Below are positions 1-6,975 of a stretch of 17,121 nt of DNA, in pieces. Both the position numbers and the translations under genes were made by a program. The number at the start of each line of letters is the position of its first letter. Within the stretch, counting starts at the first letter, position 1. The stretch is from an uncultured Eubacteriales bacterium (GTDB lineage: Bacteria > Bacillota > Clostridia > Oscillospirales > Oscillospiraceae). The stretch spans positions 1-17,121 of the forward strand of contig CABRZL010000038.1 of assembly GCA_902475435.1 (NCBI GenBank), read 5' to 3'. The notes under the pieces were generated by a model, which was given only the letters and a program-made list of their open reading frames with translations, had not been told where the DNA came from and did not search any database.

Positions 1-13
1 AATTTAAATTCAT
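1..13 (-). CDS. start of next gene in ABC importer operon (partial)
   Basis: An ATG at 13-11 on the minus strand begins M-N-L before the window edge cuts the frame. It is preceded by a good ribosome binding site (GGGAGGAAG) and lies 17 bases after the stop of the upstream permease. In LplB-type importers the next gene is often the second permease or the solute-binding lipoprotein, but four codons are too few to tell. Confidence 0.45.
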
Positions 14-30
14 ACTTTAACTTCCTCCCA

Positions 31-945
31 TCAGAACAGACTCGTCTCAGAATACTTTCTGGACACGCTATTAGCAATGAACAGAAGAATCACGTTGACG
101 ACAGAGTTGAATAAGCCGACCGCTGTAGAATAACCGTAATCCGCTTCCAACAGGCCCTTTCTGTAAACGAAAGTACCAATAACGTCAGAGGTCTCGTAAA
201 TCAGTGGGTTGTACAGAAGCAAGATTTTTTCCTGGTTAGCATTCATCAGGCCACCAATTCTCATAATAAGCATGATAACCACAGTGGGCATGATACCAGG
301 AATGGTTACATGAACGGTTTGTTTCCACCGGTTTGCACCGTCGATTACTGCAGCTTCGTAAAGCTCCTGATCGATACCTGTCAGTGCTGCCAGGAACAAA
401 ATGGAACCAAAACCGACTTGCTGCCACAAATCTGTTAGAACCATTATAGTTCGGAAGTATTCTGGTACCGATAGCAGGTTTTTGGCTTCACTTAAGAAGC
501 CGATATTTACCAGCATGCCGGTAATAACACCATCAGACGCAACGAAGTCGATGATAATACCGGAGATAACGACGGTAGAGATGAAGTTGGGCATGTAGCT
601 GACAACCTGAATAACTTTCTTATAATACTCGTTATCCAGCTCGTTGAGTAACAAAGCAAAAATAATCGGTGCAGGAAATCCGAAAATAATGCTATAGAGG
701 CTAAGTATCATGGTATTCTTTAACACACGGATAAAGAACACGGAGCTAAAGAAGGTCACGAAGTGCTTCAGACCTACCCACTCGCTCATGTACACACCGT
801 TCTTTGGCGTAAAGCGTTCGAAGCCAAGAACGATACCTGCCATAGGCACATAGTTAAAGATGATCAGATACACAACAACCGGCAAAACAAGGAAATATAG
901 ACCTTTGTTCATGCGGAAGTCGCGCTTCAAATCAAGCAATCGCAT
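31..945 (-). CDS. sugar ABC transporter permease, LplB/UgpA type
   Basis: This 304-residue protein is one of two inner-membrane permease subunits of a carbohydrate ABC importer of the CUT1/LplB group. It should pair with a second permease, a solute-binding lipoprotein and a shared MsmK-type ATPase, none of which is in the window. It shows about six hydrophobic segments, the first at about residues 16-34. The EAA loop that docks on the ATPase is at about 197-216 (EAA, then DGA, then IPG). The N-terminus with a basic stretch and an early NYVPMAG motif is typical of permeases for oligosaccharides or polysaccharide fragments. The start is set by AAAGGAG seven bases upstream. The substrate cannot be read from the sequence. 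Confidence in the family is high and in the substrate class low. Confidence 0.9.
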   Translation of the reverse strand: MRLLDLKRDFRMNKGLYFLVLPVVVYLIIFNYVPMAGIVLGFERFTPKNGVYMSEWVGLKHFVTFFSSVFFIRVLKNTMILSLYSIIFGFPAPIIFALLLNELDNEYYKKVIQVVSYMPNFISTVVISGIIIDFVASDGVITGMLVNIGFLSEAKNLLSVPEYFRTIMVLTDLWQQVGFGSILFLAALTGIDQELYEAAVIDGANRWKQTVHVTIPGIMPTVVIMLIMRIGGLMNANQEKILLLYNPLIYETSDVIGTFVYRKGLLEADYGYSTAVGLFNSVVNVILLFIANSVSRKYSETSLF

Positions 946-1001
946 GCCAATTCTCCTTTACTTAATTGGTTTGCATTTCTGCATTTTTCACGTTCCCCAT
1001 T

Positions 1002-1018
1002 CGCCGCGGAGCGCGGCG
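1002..1018 (-). other. GC-rich hairpin in the leader of the ABC permease gene
   Basis: A perfect 7-bp inverted repeat (CGCCGCG / CGCGGCG) with a 3-base loop lies between the end of the structured RNA region and the permease ribosome binding site. No U tract follows on the minus strand, so it is not a standard intrinsic terminator. It may form the base of the downstream leader or limit read-through. Confidence 0.45.
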
Positions 1019-1028
1019 TCGCACGAAG

Positions 1029-1299
1029 TCAAAAATGCCACGAAACGGTTCGCTGCTGGCACCGTGCTAAAAGGGTTTGGGGTCTAAGACCCATGTGCAT
1101 TAGCGAACAGAATCCACCAAATCCTCTGGGTTCTCCGCCTGCAACGTGTGGAACCCGGACTGTGGCGTTTCTATCCTGCGCGGCATTCTCTCCTTTCTGT
1201 GTGAAATCACGCAGCACCCGCCAGGAAAGACCGGTGTGATTGGATGGCACGGTCTTTTGCCTTACCTTTTGGGCACAATTTTGAAGGCTTTCACCTATC
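1029..1299 (-). ncRNA. candidate structured non-coding RNA or long leader, family unknown
   Basis: No plausible coding frame fits this stretch, but the minus strand folds well by eye. A closing helix joins the ends: 1279-1284 with 1029-1034 and 1272-1276 with 1035-1039, with a UU bulge. Inside it are 1250-1257 with 1226-1233 (8 bp, AAAGACCG), 1219-1223 with 1163-1167 (5 bp), 1151-1156 with 1128-1133 (6 bp), and 1102-1108 with 1048-1054 (7 bp, GUUCGCU/AGCGAAC), the last enclosing a 5-bp hairpin at 1080-1092. Near the 3' end an alternative hairpin (1057-1061 with 1036-1040, inner CGAA/UUCG) is followed by five U residues (1035-1031). It would compete with both the 7-bp helix and the closing helix, so it could be a terminator or attenuator. 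An extended -10 promoter sits just upstream. I do not recognise the family; it lacks the hallmarks of tmRNA, RNase P, SRP RNA and T-box leaders. Confidence 0.5.
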
Positions 1300-1306
1300 A
1301 AAGATG

Positions 1307-1334
1307 ATTATAGCATAATTTGTGCATTTTACAA
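1307..1334 (-). promoter_or_regulatory. extended -10 sigma-A promoter for the structured RNA
   Basis: On the minus strand TATAAT (1312-1307) is preceded by TGC, giving a perfect extended -10. A TTGTAA -35-like element (1334-1329) is 16 bases upstream. Transcription would start near the G at 1299, at the 5' edge of the structured region. Confidence 0.65.
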
Positions 1335-1598
1335 GTCATTTTTCATAAAAAACGTCAAAATTTTTGTGTATTTCCCCGTGGAGCATAGCATTATCCACAA
1401 ATTCAGGGACAGAATACCAACGTTTCTGCTTATTTTTTTGTGCAATCTTACCTGTACTCAAAGAATTTTTATGCGGTCTGTTTCCGTCCATTTTTAGCCA
1501 TATTTCTATCTTTTCGTACTAATTTTTTATTTTTCGTCATTATGCACATATGTATCTCTCTATGTATTTTATGTCATCCTCTTCCAAAATAGAACTGC
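1335..1598. other. AT-rich intergenic region, no gene seen
   Basis: About 260 bases between the structured-RNA promoter and the clpC terminator. No frame with a ribosome binding site is visible on either strand. It contains a single exact DnaA-box match (1391-1399) and runs of T on both strands. I see nothing else I can support. Confidence 0.5.
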
Positions 1599-1624
1599 AA
1601 AAAGGACCGGCCCCTTGCCGGTCC
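1599..1624 (-). terminator. intrinsic terminator of clpC
   Basis: On the minus strand an 8-bp GC-rich stem (GGACCGGC / GCCGGTCC, loop AAGGG) at 1624-1604 is followed by TTTTTG. It begins 4 bases after the clpC stop codon. Confidence 0.9.
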
Positions 1625-1628
1625 AATC

Positions 1629-3986
1629 TTATACCTTTGCCTTAAGTCCATCCTCTTCTGTGACAATCCGGACGCGTCCTGTCCAACTTCCCTCTACCAA
1701 CAACCGCGCCAACGGATCTGCCAGCTCCCGATCAATGGCTCGCCGCAAACTCCGAACGCCATAGCCGTCGTTTTCCCAATGATTACAAAGGTATTCTGCT
1801 ACTTTTTCATCTAATTGAATACTTCTGCCCTTTTGCTCCACTTGATTACAGAAATCGTGCAGAAGCTTTTCTGCAATTGCACGCTGCGCCTGAGGCGACG
1901 GCCGTTCAAATGGCACAATTGCATCCAGCCGCCCTAAAAACTCCCCGGAAAACCCGGTTTCAAGTTCTCGTCGAAGGCTTCCTTCCCGATCCGGCGCCGT
2001 CCCTGCAAACCCAAGAGACGCTCCCTCCCGATAAATAGCCCCTGCTCCCAAATTACAGGTCATGACAACCACCGTATTACGGAAATCTACGCTGATCCCT
2101 TCTGCATCAGTCAATTTTCCCTCGTCCATAATCTGGAGCAGCAGCGCCCGAACATCAGCATGAGCCTTTTCCACCTCATCGAACAGCACCAAAGAATAGG
2201 GTTTTTGCCGCACTTTTTCTGTGAGCAATCCGCCTTCTCCATAACCTGCATAGCCGGGTGGGGCCCCGATTAGACTTGCTGTCCCAGTTTTTTCGCTGAG
2301 TTCTGTCATATCTAAACGAATTAACGCATCTTTCTGACCATAAAGTTCCTCTGCCAATGCCCGGCACAATTCTGTTTTTCCAACACCTGTCGGACCTGTG
2401 AACAGAAAACACCCCCGAGGACGATGTTCACTGTCAAATCCCAGTCTACTTCGAAGAAGCGCCTTTGTCACTGTTTCAATGGCCTTTTTTTGACCGATTA
2501 CCCTTTCCTCCAGCCGTTCTTCCAATCGAAGCAACCGGTCGTCGATTTTTCCCTGTACAGCTGACAACGGTACGCCCGTTCGTCGGGAAACCACCATCGC
2601 CATATGCCTGGGTTCCACCAAGTATCCGCCGCGGCTACGCCCCTTTTCATGGAGTTCCCGGTTGAGACGGCTAAGTTCATCCCGTAAATCTGCCGCTTTT
2701 TCAAATTGTCGGTTTTCCACAGCACCTGAAAGTTTTTCTTCCAGGTTGCGACGCGTCTTCAGAGTCCGTCCCGTAATGCATTTCTCTGCTTGAAGCCGCA
2801 CCATGGACGCTGCCTCATCCATTAAATCGACCGCTCGATCTGGCCAGCAACGCTCTGGAAAATATCTGCCAGATAGAGAAACTGCCGCTTCAATGGCCCC
2901 CGGCGTATAGGTAATTCCATGAAATCTCTCAAATTCCCGCTGAATTCCCTTTAAGATATCCAAAGTTTCCTGTGCGGTAGGCTCCGGTACCTCCACCCGG
3001 GAAAATCTGCGGGACAACGCTGCATCCCGCTCAATGTACTTCCGATACTCTTTCTCTGTAGTCGCACCAATCAGTTGAATTTCTCCCCGCCCTAACGCAG
3101 GCTTTAAAATATTTGCTGCGTCAATGGCCCCTTCTGCAGAGCCGGCACCCACAATGGTGTGCATCTCATCTACAAAAAGAATGACATTTCCCGCATGGAT
3201 CACTTCATCCAGAATGTCCCGCAGCCGCTCCTCAAACTCTCCCCGGTACTTGGTGCCCGCCACCAGCGAAGACATATACAGTGCTACTACACGCTTGTCC
3301 CGGAGCTGCTCCGGAACCCGGCCGGCGGAAATTTCTGTGGCCAGTTTTTCTGCCAATGCTGTTTTCCCAACCCCCGGCTTCCCCACCAGCGCCGGGTTGT
3401 TTTTCGTTCTTCTGCACAAGATCTCAATGATACTGTCTAATTCTTTCTCTCTGCCAATGACCGCAGAACATTGACCCGCGGCCGCCTTCTCTGTTAGATC
3501 AAGGCTGAATTTATCCAGTAGTTTTGTCATTTCTCCACCCCAACGTTTTGATCTGCGAGCCGTCTCTAAGGCTCTGGTAAATATTCGGTTCTGGTCCGCT
3601 CCCAATTCTTCCAAGAGCGCGCCTCCGGCGCATCCCGGTACCCGCAGGATCCCAAGAAGAAGATGTAGCGGCTCCAGGTGCGTCTGTCCCAACTCCAAGG
3701 CTTCCCCGGCCGCAGCCAAAATTGCAAGGCGAGCCTGTGTCGTCAATCCCTGCAAGGGATAGTAACCTGCCGTGCCGCTGCCGTATTGGGTTACCAGGGC
3801 CTGAAATAGTCGTTTTTCATCCAACTGTTCCTCTGTCAGCACATACATAACCTTGGGGTCCTCCGTTCGAACCACACCCAACAGCAGATGTTCACTGCCA
3901 ACATAACTATGTCCCAGCTGCGCCGCTGTCAGTTCCGCCCATTTTACGGCTGCTTCCCCTTGCGGTGAAAATCGTCGCTTTGCCAT
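1629..3986 (-). CDS. clpC: ATP-dependent Clp protease ATP-binding subunit ClpC
   Basis: This is a Hsp100 unfoldase that feeds substrates to ClpP. From the chosen ATG it is 785 residues, slightly shorter than Bacillus ClpC (about 810). It has two Clp-N repeats (about 1-145), AAA-1 with Walker A GKPGVGKT at 202-209, Walker B at 268-274 and the pore loop KYRG near 246-249, a UVR-type middle domain with a short coiled coil (about 412-446), and AAA-2 with Walker A GPTGVGKT at 531-538, Walker B at 599-604 and pore loop GYAGYG at 578-583. LGF at 658-660 fits the ClpP-docking loop. The frame is open for 39 more residues upstream. I prefer the start at MAKRRF because it matches the family N-terminus; ATG at 3998 is the alternative. 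No ctsR, mcsA or mcsB is adjacent. A terminator follows directly, so the gene is probably monocistronic. Confidence 0.95.
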   Translation of the reverse strand: MAKRRFSPQGEAAVKWAELTAAQLGHSYVGSEHLLLGVVRTEDPKVMYVLTEEQLDEKRLFQALVTQYGSGTAGYYPLQGLTTQARLAILAAAGEALELGQTHLEPLHLLLGILRVPGCAGGALLEELGADQNRIFTRALETARRSKRWGGEMTKLLDKFSLDLTEKAAAGQCSAVIGREKELDSIIEILCRRTKNNPALVGKPGVGKTALAEKLATEISAGRVPEQLRDKRVVALYMSSLVAGTKYRGEFEERLRDILDEVIHAGNVILFVDEMHTIVGAGSAEGAIDAANILKPALGRGEIQLIGATTEKEYRKYIERDAALSRRFSRVEVPEPTAQETLDILKGIQREFERFHGITYTPGAIEAAVSLSGRYFPERCWPDRAVDLMDEAASMVRLQAEKCITGRTLKTRRNLEEKLSGAVENRQFEKAADLRDELSRLNRELHEKGRSRGGYLVEPRHMAMVVSRRTGVPLSAVQGKIDDRLLRLEERLEERVIGQKKAIETVTKALLRSRLGFDSEHRPRGCFLFTGPTGVGKTELCRALAEELYGQKDALIRLDMTELSEKTGTASLIGAPPGYAGYGEGGLLTEKVRQKPYSLVLFDEVEKAHADVRALLLQIMDEGKLTDAEGISVDFRNTVVVMTCNLGAGAIYREGASLGFAGTAPDREGSLRRELETGFSGEFLGRLDAIVPFERPSPQAQRAIAEKLLHDFCNQVEQKGRSIQLDEKVAEYLCNHWENDGYGVRSLRRAIDRELADPLARLLVEGSWTGRVRIVTEEDGLKAKV

Positions 3987-3991
3987 CTGTC

Positions 3992-4021
3992 TCACCATCC
4001 TTGTAATCCTATGATTTCCAT
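3992..4021 (-). CDS. candidate 9-codon upstream ORF in the clpC leader
   Basis: The best ribosome binding site upstream of clpC (GAGAGGAG) is not placed for either clpC start. It sits 4-6 bases before an ATG in another frame that encodes MEIIGLQGW and stops at TGA (3994-3992), five bases before the preferred clpC ATG. This arrangement would suit translational coupling by termination and re-initiation. No independent evidence of expression is available from sequence. Confidence 0.3.
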   Translation of the reverse strand: MEIIGLQGW

Positions 4022-4075
4022 TTTTCTCCTCTCTATTCAAATACCAACCTGGAAATGAAAATTTACGGAAAAAGA

Positions 4076-4104
4076 TTTGCATTTTAAAAAATCCATGATA
4101 CAAT
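4076..4104 (+). promoter_or_regulatory. extended -10 promoter of the ferredoxin gene
   Basis: TTTGCA (4076-4081) and TACAAT (4099-4104) are separated by 17 bases; the -10 is preceded by TGA, an extended -10. It lies 44 bases upstream of the ferredoxin start. Confidence 0.7.
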
Positions 4105-4148
4105 GAGGAAAACGGACTCCCTAAGGTCCTGTTTTGGAGGTGTACATT

Positions 4149-4319
4149 ATGGCATATAAAATCGGTGAAGACTGCATTTCCTGTGGTCTATGCGCCAGCA
4201 ACTGTCCTGTGGAGGCCATTGCTCCCGGCGACGATCATTATGTGATCGATCCAGATACCTGCATTGAGTGTGGTACTTGCGCGGACAACTGTCCTGTAGA
4301 GGCCATTTCGCAGGACTGA
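4149..4319 (+). CDS. 2[4Fe-4S] ferredoxin
   Basis: This 56-residue protein is a clostridial-type low-potential electron carrier in the cytoplasm, typically serving pyruvate:ferredoxin oxidoreductase, hydrogenase and related enzymes. Two CxxCxxCxxxCP cluster motifs are visible: Cys9/12/15/19 and Cys38/41/44/48, with the internal two-fold repeat (NCPVEAI twice) expected of the family. Each cluster is bound by three cysteines of one motif and the last cysteine of the other. The length is normal. The start is fixed by GGAGGTG six bases upstream. It has its own promoter and a hairpin after it, so it may be transcribed alone or with read-through into the methyltransferase gene. Confidence 0.96.
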   Translation: MAYKIGEDCISCGLCASNCPVEAIAPGDDHYVIDPDTCIECGTCADNCPVEAISQD

Positions 4320-4334
4320 AAACAACGGAACTGC

Positions 4335-4363
4335 GGGTGCCGCTCCACAGCGGCACCCCTTTT
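4335..4363 (+). terminator. hairpin terminator after the ferredoxin gene
   Basis: A perfect 9-bp stem (GGGTGCCGC / GCGGCACCC, loop TCCACA) is followed by CTTTTCC. The U tract is short, so termination may be partial and allow some read-through to the next gene, for which I see no separate promoter. Confidence 0.7.
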
Positions 4364-4390
4364 CCTGCTCACAGAGGAAAGGAGCTTTTT

Positions 4391-5101
4391 ATGCCTGAAA
4401 CATTATGGGATAACGGTCCGATCTTGGAGCAGGCTCCCGGTGTGTTTCCCATGGGTACCGATTCCATTCTTCTGGCAGATTTCTCCCACCCCGGTCCCAG
4501 AGCCCGCATTTTAGATTTCGGTACTGGCAACGGAATATTGCCAATTCTTCTGCTCTATGATCACCCCGATCTCACTGCCACAGCGCTGGAAAAAAGCGCA
4601 CCGGCCTGTAGCCTGGCTAAAAAAAATTTCCAACGAAATAGTCTTACCTCCCGTATTACGCTGTTGGAGGGGGATCTGCGTGATTATCGAACCATCCTCC
4701 CCTGCGGTGGCTATGACCTGACTATCTCAAATCCACCGTACTTCCCATTGGATGGAGGGTATATTGCCTCCAAGGGTCTTCAGGAAGCTCGCAGTGAACT
4801 GAGCTGCACACTTTCTCAACTATGTGCAGCTGCTGCCTGGGCCACCCGTTGGGGAGGCAGCTTTTGTCTGGTATTTCGCCCGGAACGCCTATGCGATCTA
4901 TTGACGTGCCTGCGTGAACATGGTTTGGAGCCGAAACGGATACGTCCAGTACATCACACCGTTGGTATGCCGGTTAACCTTTTGCTATTAGAGGCCCGGC
5001 GCGGAGGTAAGCCCGGCCTTATCTGGGAAAATGATCTCTATCTCTATACCTCTGACGGTCGAGAAACGCCGGAGGTCCGGCGTATCTATCGCCGAAGCTG
5101 A
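4391..5101 (+). CDS. tRNA1(Val) (adenine-N6)-methyltransferase-like protein (TrmN6/YabB)
   Basis: This is a 236-residue Rossmann-fold S-adenosylmethionine methyltransferase. The SAM-binding motif I (LDFGTGNG) is at 41-48 and the NPPY catalytic motif of N6-adenine methyltransferases is at 114-117. The N-terminus resembles the TrmN6 family, which in E. coli methylates A37 of tRNA1(Val); the Bacillus homologue is YabB. AAAGGAG six bases before the ATG fixes the start, and earlier in-frame codons overlap the ferredoxin gene and lack a site. It ends 12 bases before rsmI and probably shares its transcript. The family call is firm, but the exact target base is inferred from homology. Confidence 0.9.
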   Translation: MPETLWDNGPILEQAPGVFPMGTDSILLADFSHPGPRARILDFGTGNGILPILLLYDHPDLTATALEKSAPACSLAKKNFQRNSLTSRITLLEGDLRDYRTILPCGGYDLTISNPPYFPLDGGYIASKGLQEARSELSCTLSQLCAAAAWATRWGGSFCLVFRPERLCDLLTCLREHGLEPKRIRPVHHTVGMPVNLLLLEARRGGKPGLIWENDLYLYTSDGRETPEVRRIYRRS

Positions 5102-5113
5102 AAGGAGTCCGTT

Positions 5114-5953
5114 ATGTCCGGTATGCTCGTCTTAGTCCCCACGCCTATTGGCAATTTAGGCGACATTTCCCCCAGGGCTGTTTCTGCCCTGGAAGACGCC
5201 GATTTTATTGCCGCTGAAGATACTCGCGTTTCTGTAAAGCTTCTCAATCATTTGAACCTGAAAAAGCCTCTTGTCAGTTATCATGAACATAACAAACAAC
5301 ACAGCGGCGCGCAAATTCTGGAACGCATTCTTTCCGGCGAAACCTGCGCACTGGTGACAGATGCCGGCATGCCCGCCATCTCCGACCCCGGTGAAGATTT
5401 GGTACGGCTGTGTGCACAAGCCGGTGTTCGCGTTACTGCCATCCCAGGTCCCTGCGCCGCAATCACTGCTTTGGCCATTTCCGGTCTGCCCACAAACCGT
5501 TTCACATTTGAAGGATTTCTATCTGCTCATAAAAAAAACAGGAGGGAGCACCTGCGCTCTCTCCAAACTGAAACCAGAACCATGATTTTTTACGAGGCCC
5601 CCCACAAACTGACTTCTACGTTAGACGAGTTTCTGGAAACCTTTGGGCCAAGCAGGCATATAACCCTTTGCCGGGAACTTACAAAACTTCATGAAGAGGT
5701 ATTACGGATGACCCTTCAGACCGCTGTGGATTATTATACGACGAATATACCGCGCGGGGAATATGTTCTGATCGTTGAAGGCACCTCTCCCGCTCCTCGT
5801 GAGACTCCATCCATAGAAGACTGTCTATGCAGCATCCGTCTCTTACAAGAAACCGGCAGCAGTCTCAAGGATGCCGTACGACAGGTCAGCCACAACAGCG
5901 GTATCCCTAAAAACACGTTGTATACCGCCGCTTTGTCAATGGATCAAGAATGA
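5114..5953 (+). CDS. rsmI: 16S rRNA (cytidine(1402)-2'-O)-methyltransferase RsmI
   Basis: RsmI methylates the 2'-OH of C1402 in the decoding centre of 16S rRNA. The protein is 279 residues, the usual length. It carries the tetrapyrrole-methylase fold signatures: TPIGNLGD near 10-17, AAEDTR at 33-38, VTDAGMPAISDPG at 81-93, and PGPCAAITAL at 111-120, followed by the GFL segment at 134-136. A short helical C-terminal extension ends the protein. AAAGGAG lies six bases before the start. It follows the tRNA methyltransferase gene closely and is convergent with abrB. This order is found in Bacillus as yabB-yazA-rsmI-abrB; the GIY-YIG gene yazA is absent here. Confidence 0.96.
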   Translation: MSGMLVLVPTPIGNLGDISPRAVSALEDADFIAAEDTRVSVKLLNHLNLKKPLVSYHEHNKQHSGAQILERILSGETCALVTDAGMPAISDPGEDLVRLCAQAGVRVTAIPGPCAAITALAISGLPTNRFTFEGFLSAHKKNRREHLRSLQTETRTMIFYEAPHKLTSTLDEFLETFGPSRHITLCRELTKLHEEVLRMTLQTAVDYYTTNIPRGEYVLIVEGTSPAPRETPSIEDCLCSIRLLQETGSSLKDAVRQVSHNSGIPKNTLYTAALSMDQE

Positions 5954-5957
5954 TACA

Positions 5958-5997
5958 GAGGACGCAAACCCTGTTGTGGCTTGCGTCCTCTTTTTTC
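5958..5997 (+). terminator. intrinsic terminator of rsmI
   Basis: A perfect 10-bp stem (GAGGACGCAA / TTGCGTCCTC) is followed by TTTTTTC. It lies between the convergent rsmI and abrB genes. On the minus strand the hairpin also follows abrB but without a U tract, so it should act mainly in the plus direction. Confidence 0.92.
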
Positions 5998-6001
5998 TTG
6001 C

Positions 6002-6244
6002 TTAAAACTTTTTCATTTCTTCCAGGCATTTTCTGCAGATGTTGCGCCCTTTGTAGTTGATAACATCCTTGGCATCCCCACAGAAAATACAGGCGGGCTC
6101 ATACTTTTTCAGAATAATGGTTGAGCCGTCCACATAAATTTCAAGAGAATCACGTTCTGCGATTTCCAGAGTCCGGCGGAGCTCAATTGGCAGCACAATG
6201 CGTCCAAGCTCATCCACTTTTCTGACGATTCCGGTAGATTTCAT
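6002..6244 (-). CDS. abrB: AbrB family transition-state transcriptional regulator
   Basis: This 80-residue protein has an N-terminal swapped-hairpin DNA-binding domain (1-48) almost identical in pattern to Bacillus AbrB (STGIVRKVDELGRIV). In Bacillus AbrB represses stationary-phase genes during growth and is itself repressed by Spo0A. The C-terminal half differs: it carries CxxC pairs at 52/55 and 70/73, a likely small zinc ribbon common in clostridial homologues. The chosen start has GGAG nine bases upstream; an in-frame ATG nine codons earlier lacks a site. A full-consensus promoter lies upstream. It is divergent from spmA and convergent with rsmI. Confidence 0.93.
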   Translation of the reverse strand: MKSTGIVRKVDELGRIVLPIELRRTLEIAERDSLEIYVDGSTIILKKYEPACIFCGDAKDVINYKGRNICRKCLEEMKKF

Positions 6245-6291
6245 TGTTTTTGTCTCCTTTTCCATAACCATAAGCCTAGTGCTCTAATGGT

Positions 6292-6320
6292 ATTATAGGA
6301 ATTAGTTAGAATTTTGTCAA
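6292..6320 (-). promoter_or_regulatory. perfect-consensus sigma-A promoter of abrB
   Basis: On the minus strand TTGACA (6320-6315), a 17-base spacer and TATAAT (6297-6292) match the consensus at all 12 positions. The gene start is 47 bases downstream. Such a strong core promoter implies that control is by repression. Confidence 0.93.
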
Positions 6321-6323
6321 TGG

Positions 6324-6347
6324 ATTTTGTATATATTTTTACAAAAT
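6324..6347. promoter_or_regulatory. AT-rich inverted repeat upstream of the abrB promoter
   Basis: An 8-bp perfect inverted repeat (ATTTTGTA / TACAAAAT) with an 8-base spacer ends four bases upstream of the abrB -35. It lies in the shared abrB/spmA intergenic region. AbrB proteins bind AT-rich DNA and autorepress, so it could be an operator for either gene, but this is inference. Confidence 0.4.
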
Positions 6348-6405
6348 TCTCTCTATTTCTTTGGGATTTCCGCAAAACGGCAGACTTAAACGGGGGGAAT
6401 GTCGA

Positions 6406-6975
6406 ATGTTATCTTGGTTGTGGACATGCATGATTCTATTGTCGATTATAGGTGGTATTTTCTTTCACACCACCGGGGAAGTCTCGCGTGCCGCCATGGA
6501 AGGGGCTACTACGGCCATAGAGCTTTCTCTTGCACTGGCAGGTCCTATGTGCCTATGGTGCGGAGTTGGGGAACTCATGCGCCGAAGCGGTCTTCGGGAA
6601 AAACTAGCACGTGTACTGTCTCCACTGCTCGGACGGCTGTTTCCAACTCTGAAAAAAGATCCGGATGGCTTTTCCGCGCTGTCGGCCAATGTCACCGCCA
6701 ACTTACTGGGACTGGGCAATGCCGCTACCCCTATGGGAATTGAGGCTTGCCGCGCAATGAATGACGGCAGCGGCACTGCTACAAACGAACAATGCCGCCT
6801 GGTCGCCATGAATACCGCCTCGATCCAGTTACTCCCTACAACGGTAGCCGCATTAAGAGCTGGCCTGGGTTGCTCTGCTCCTTTGGATATCCTGCCATGT
6901 GTGCTTCTGACAAGCTTATGCTCCGTGGCAACGGGCCTTGTAATGTGCCGTCTTCTAGAGAGGAAAACCAAATGA
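6406..6975 (+). CDS. spmA: spore maturation protein A
   Basis: SpmA is a membrane protein needed, with SpmB, for full dehydration of the spore core in Bacillus and Clostridium. The 189-residue product is near the family length (about 196). It has an N-terminal membrane segment (about 4-22) and further hydrophobic stretches of the nucleoside-recognition (Gate) domain, including the conserved segment ANLLGLGNAATPMG and the NTASIQLLPTT motif typical of SpmA. The start is the ATG after a GGGGGG run eight to nine bases upstream. Its stop overlaps the spmB start (ATGA), which indicates translational coupling. I could not identify a clear sporulation-sigma promoter upstream. Confidence 0.95.
   Translation: MLSWLWTCMILLSIIGGIFFHTTGEVSRAAMEGATTAIELSLALAGPMCLWCGVGELMRRSGLREKLARVLSPLLGRLFPTLKKDPDGFSALSANVTANLLGLGNAATPMGIEACRAMNDGSGTATNEQCRLVAMNTASIQLLPTTVAALRAGLGCSAPLDILPCVLLTSLCSVATGLVMCRLLERKTK

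Noticed and set aside
1029..1299. Structured region as tmRNA, RNase P RNA, SRP RNA or a T-box leader
   Set aside because: The hallmark sequences (CCA-ending tRNA-like end, GAGGAAAGTCC, the domain IV GGAAGNAGCA-type loop, the TGGNACCGCG box) are not present.
1029..1301. A 90-codon minus-strand open frame over the structured RNA region
   Set aside because: It begins at TTG at the expected transcription start with no ribosome binding site, its composition is not protein-like, and the helices explain the sequence better.
1391..1399. Exact DnaA-box match (TTATCCACA)
   Set aside because: A single box, no cluster and no origin genes nearby; one such match in 17 kb can arise by chance.
3987..4103. 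N-terminal extension of ClpC to an upstream in-frame start
   Set aside because: The extra 39 residues do not resemble the ClpC N-terminus, and the strong Shine-Dalgarno lies inside them.
6400..6406. TGTCGAA, a Spo0A-box-like heptamer at the spmA start codon
   Set aside because: It overlaps the translation start rather than a promoter, and a 7-base match is expected by chance in a window this size.
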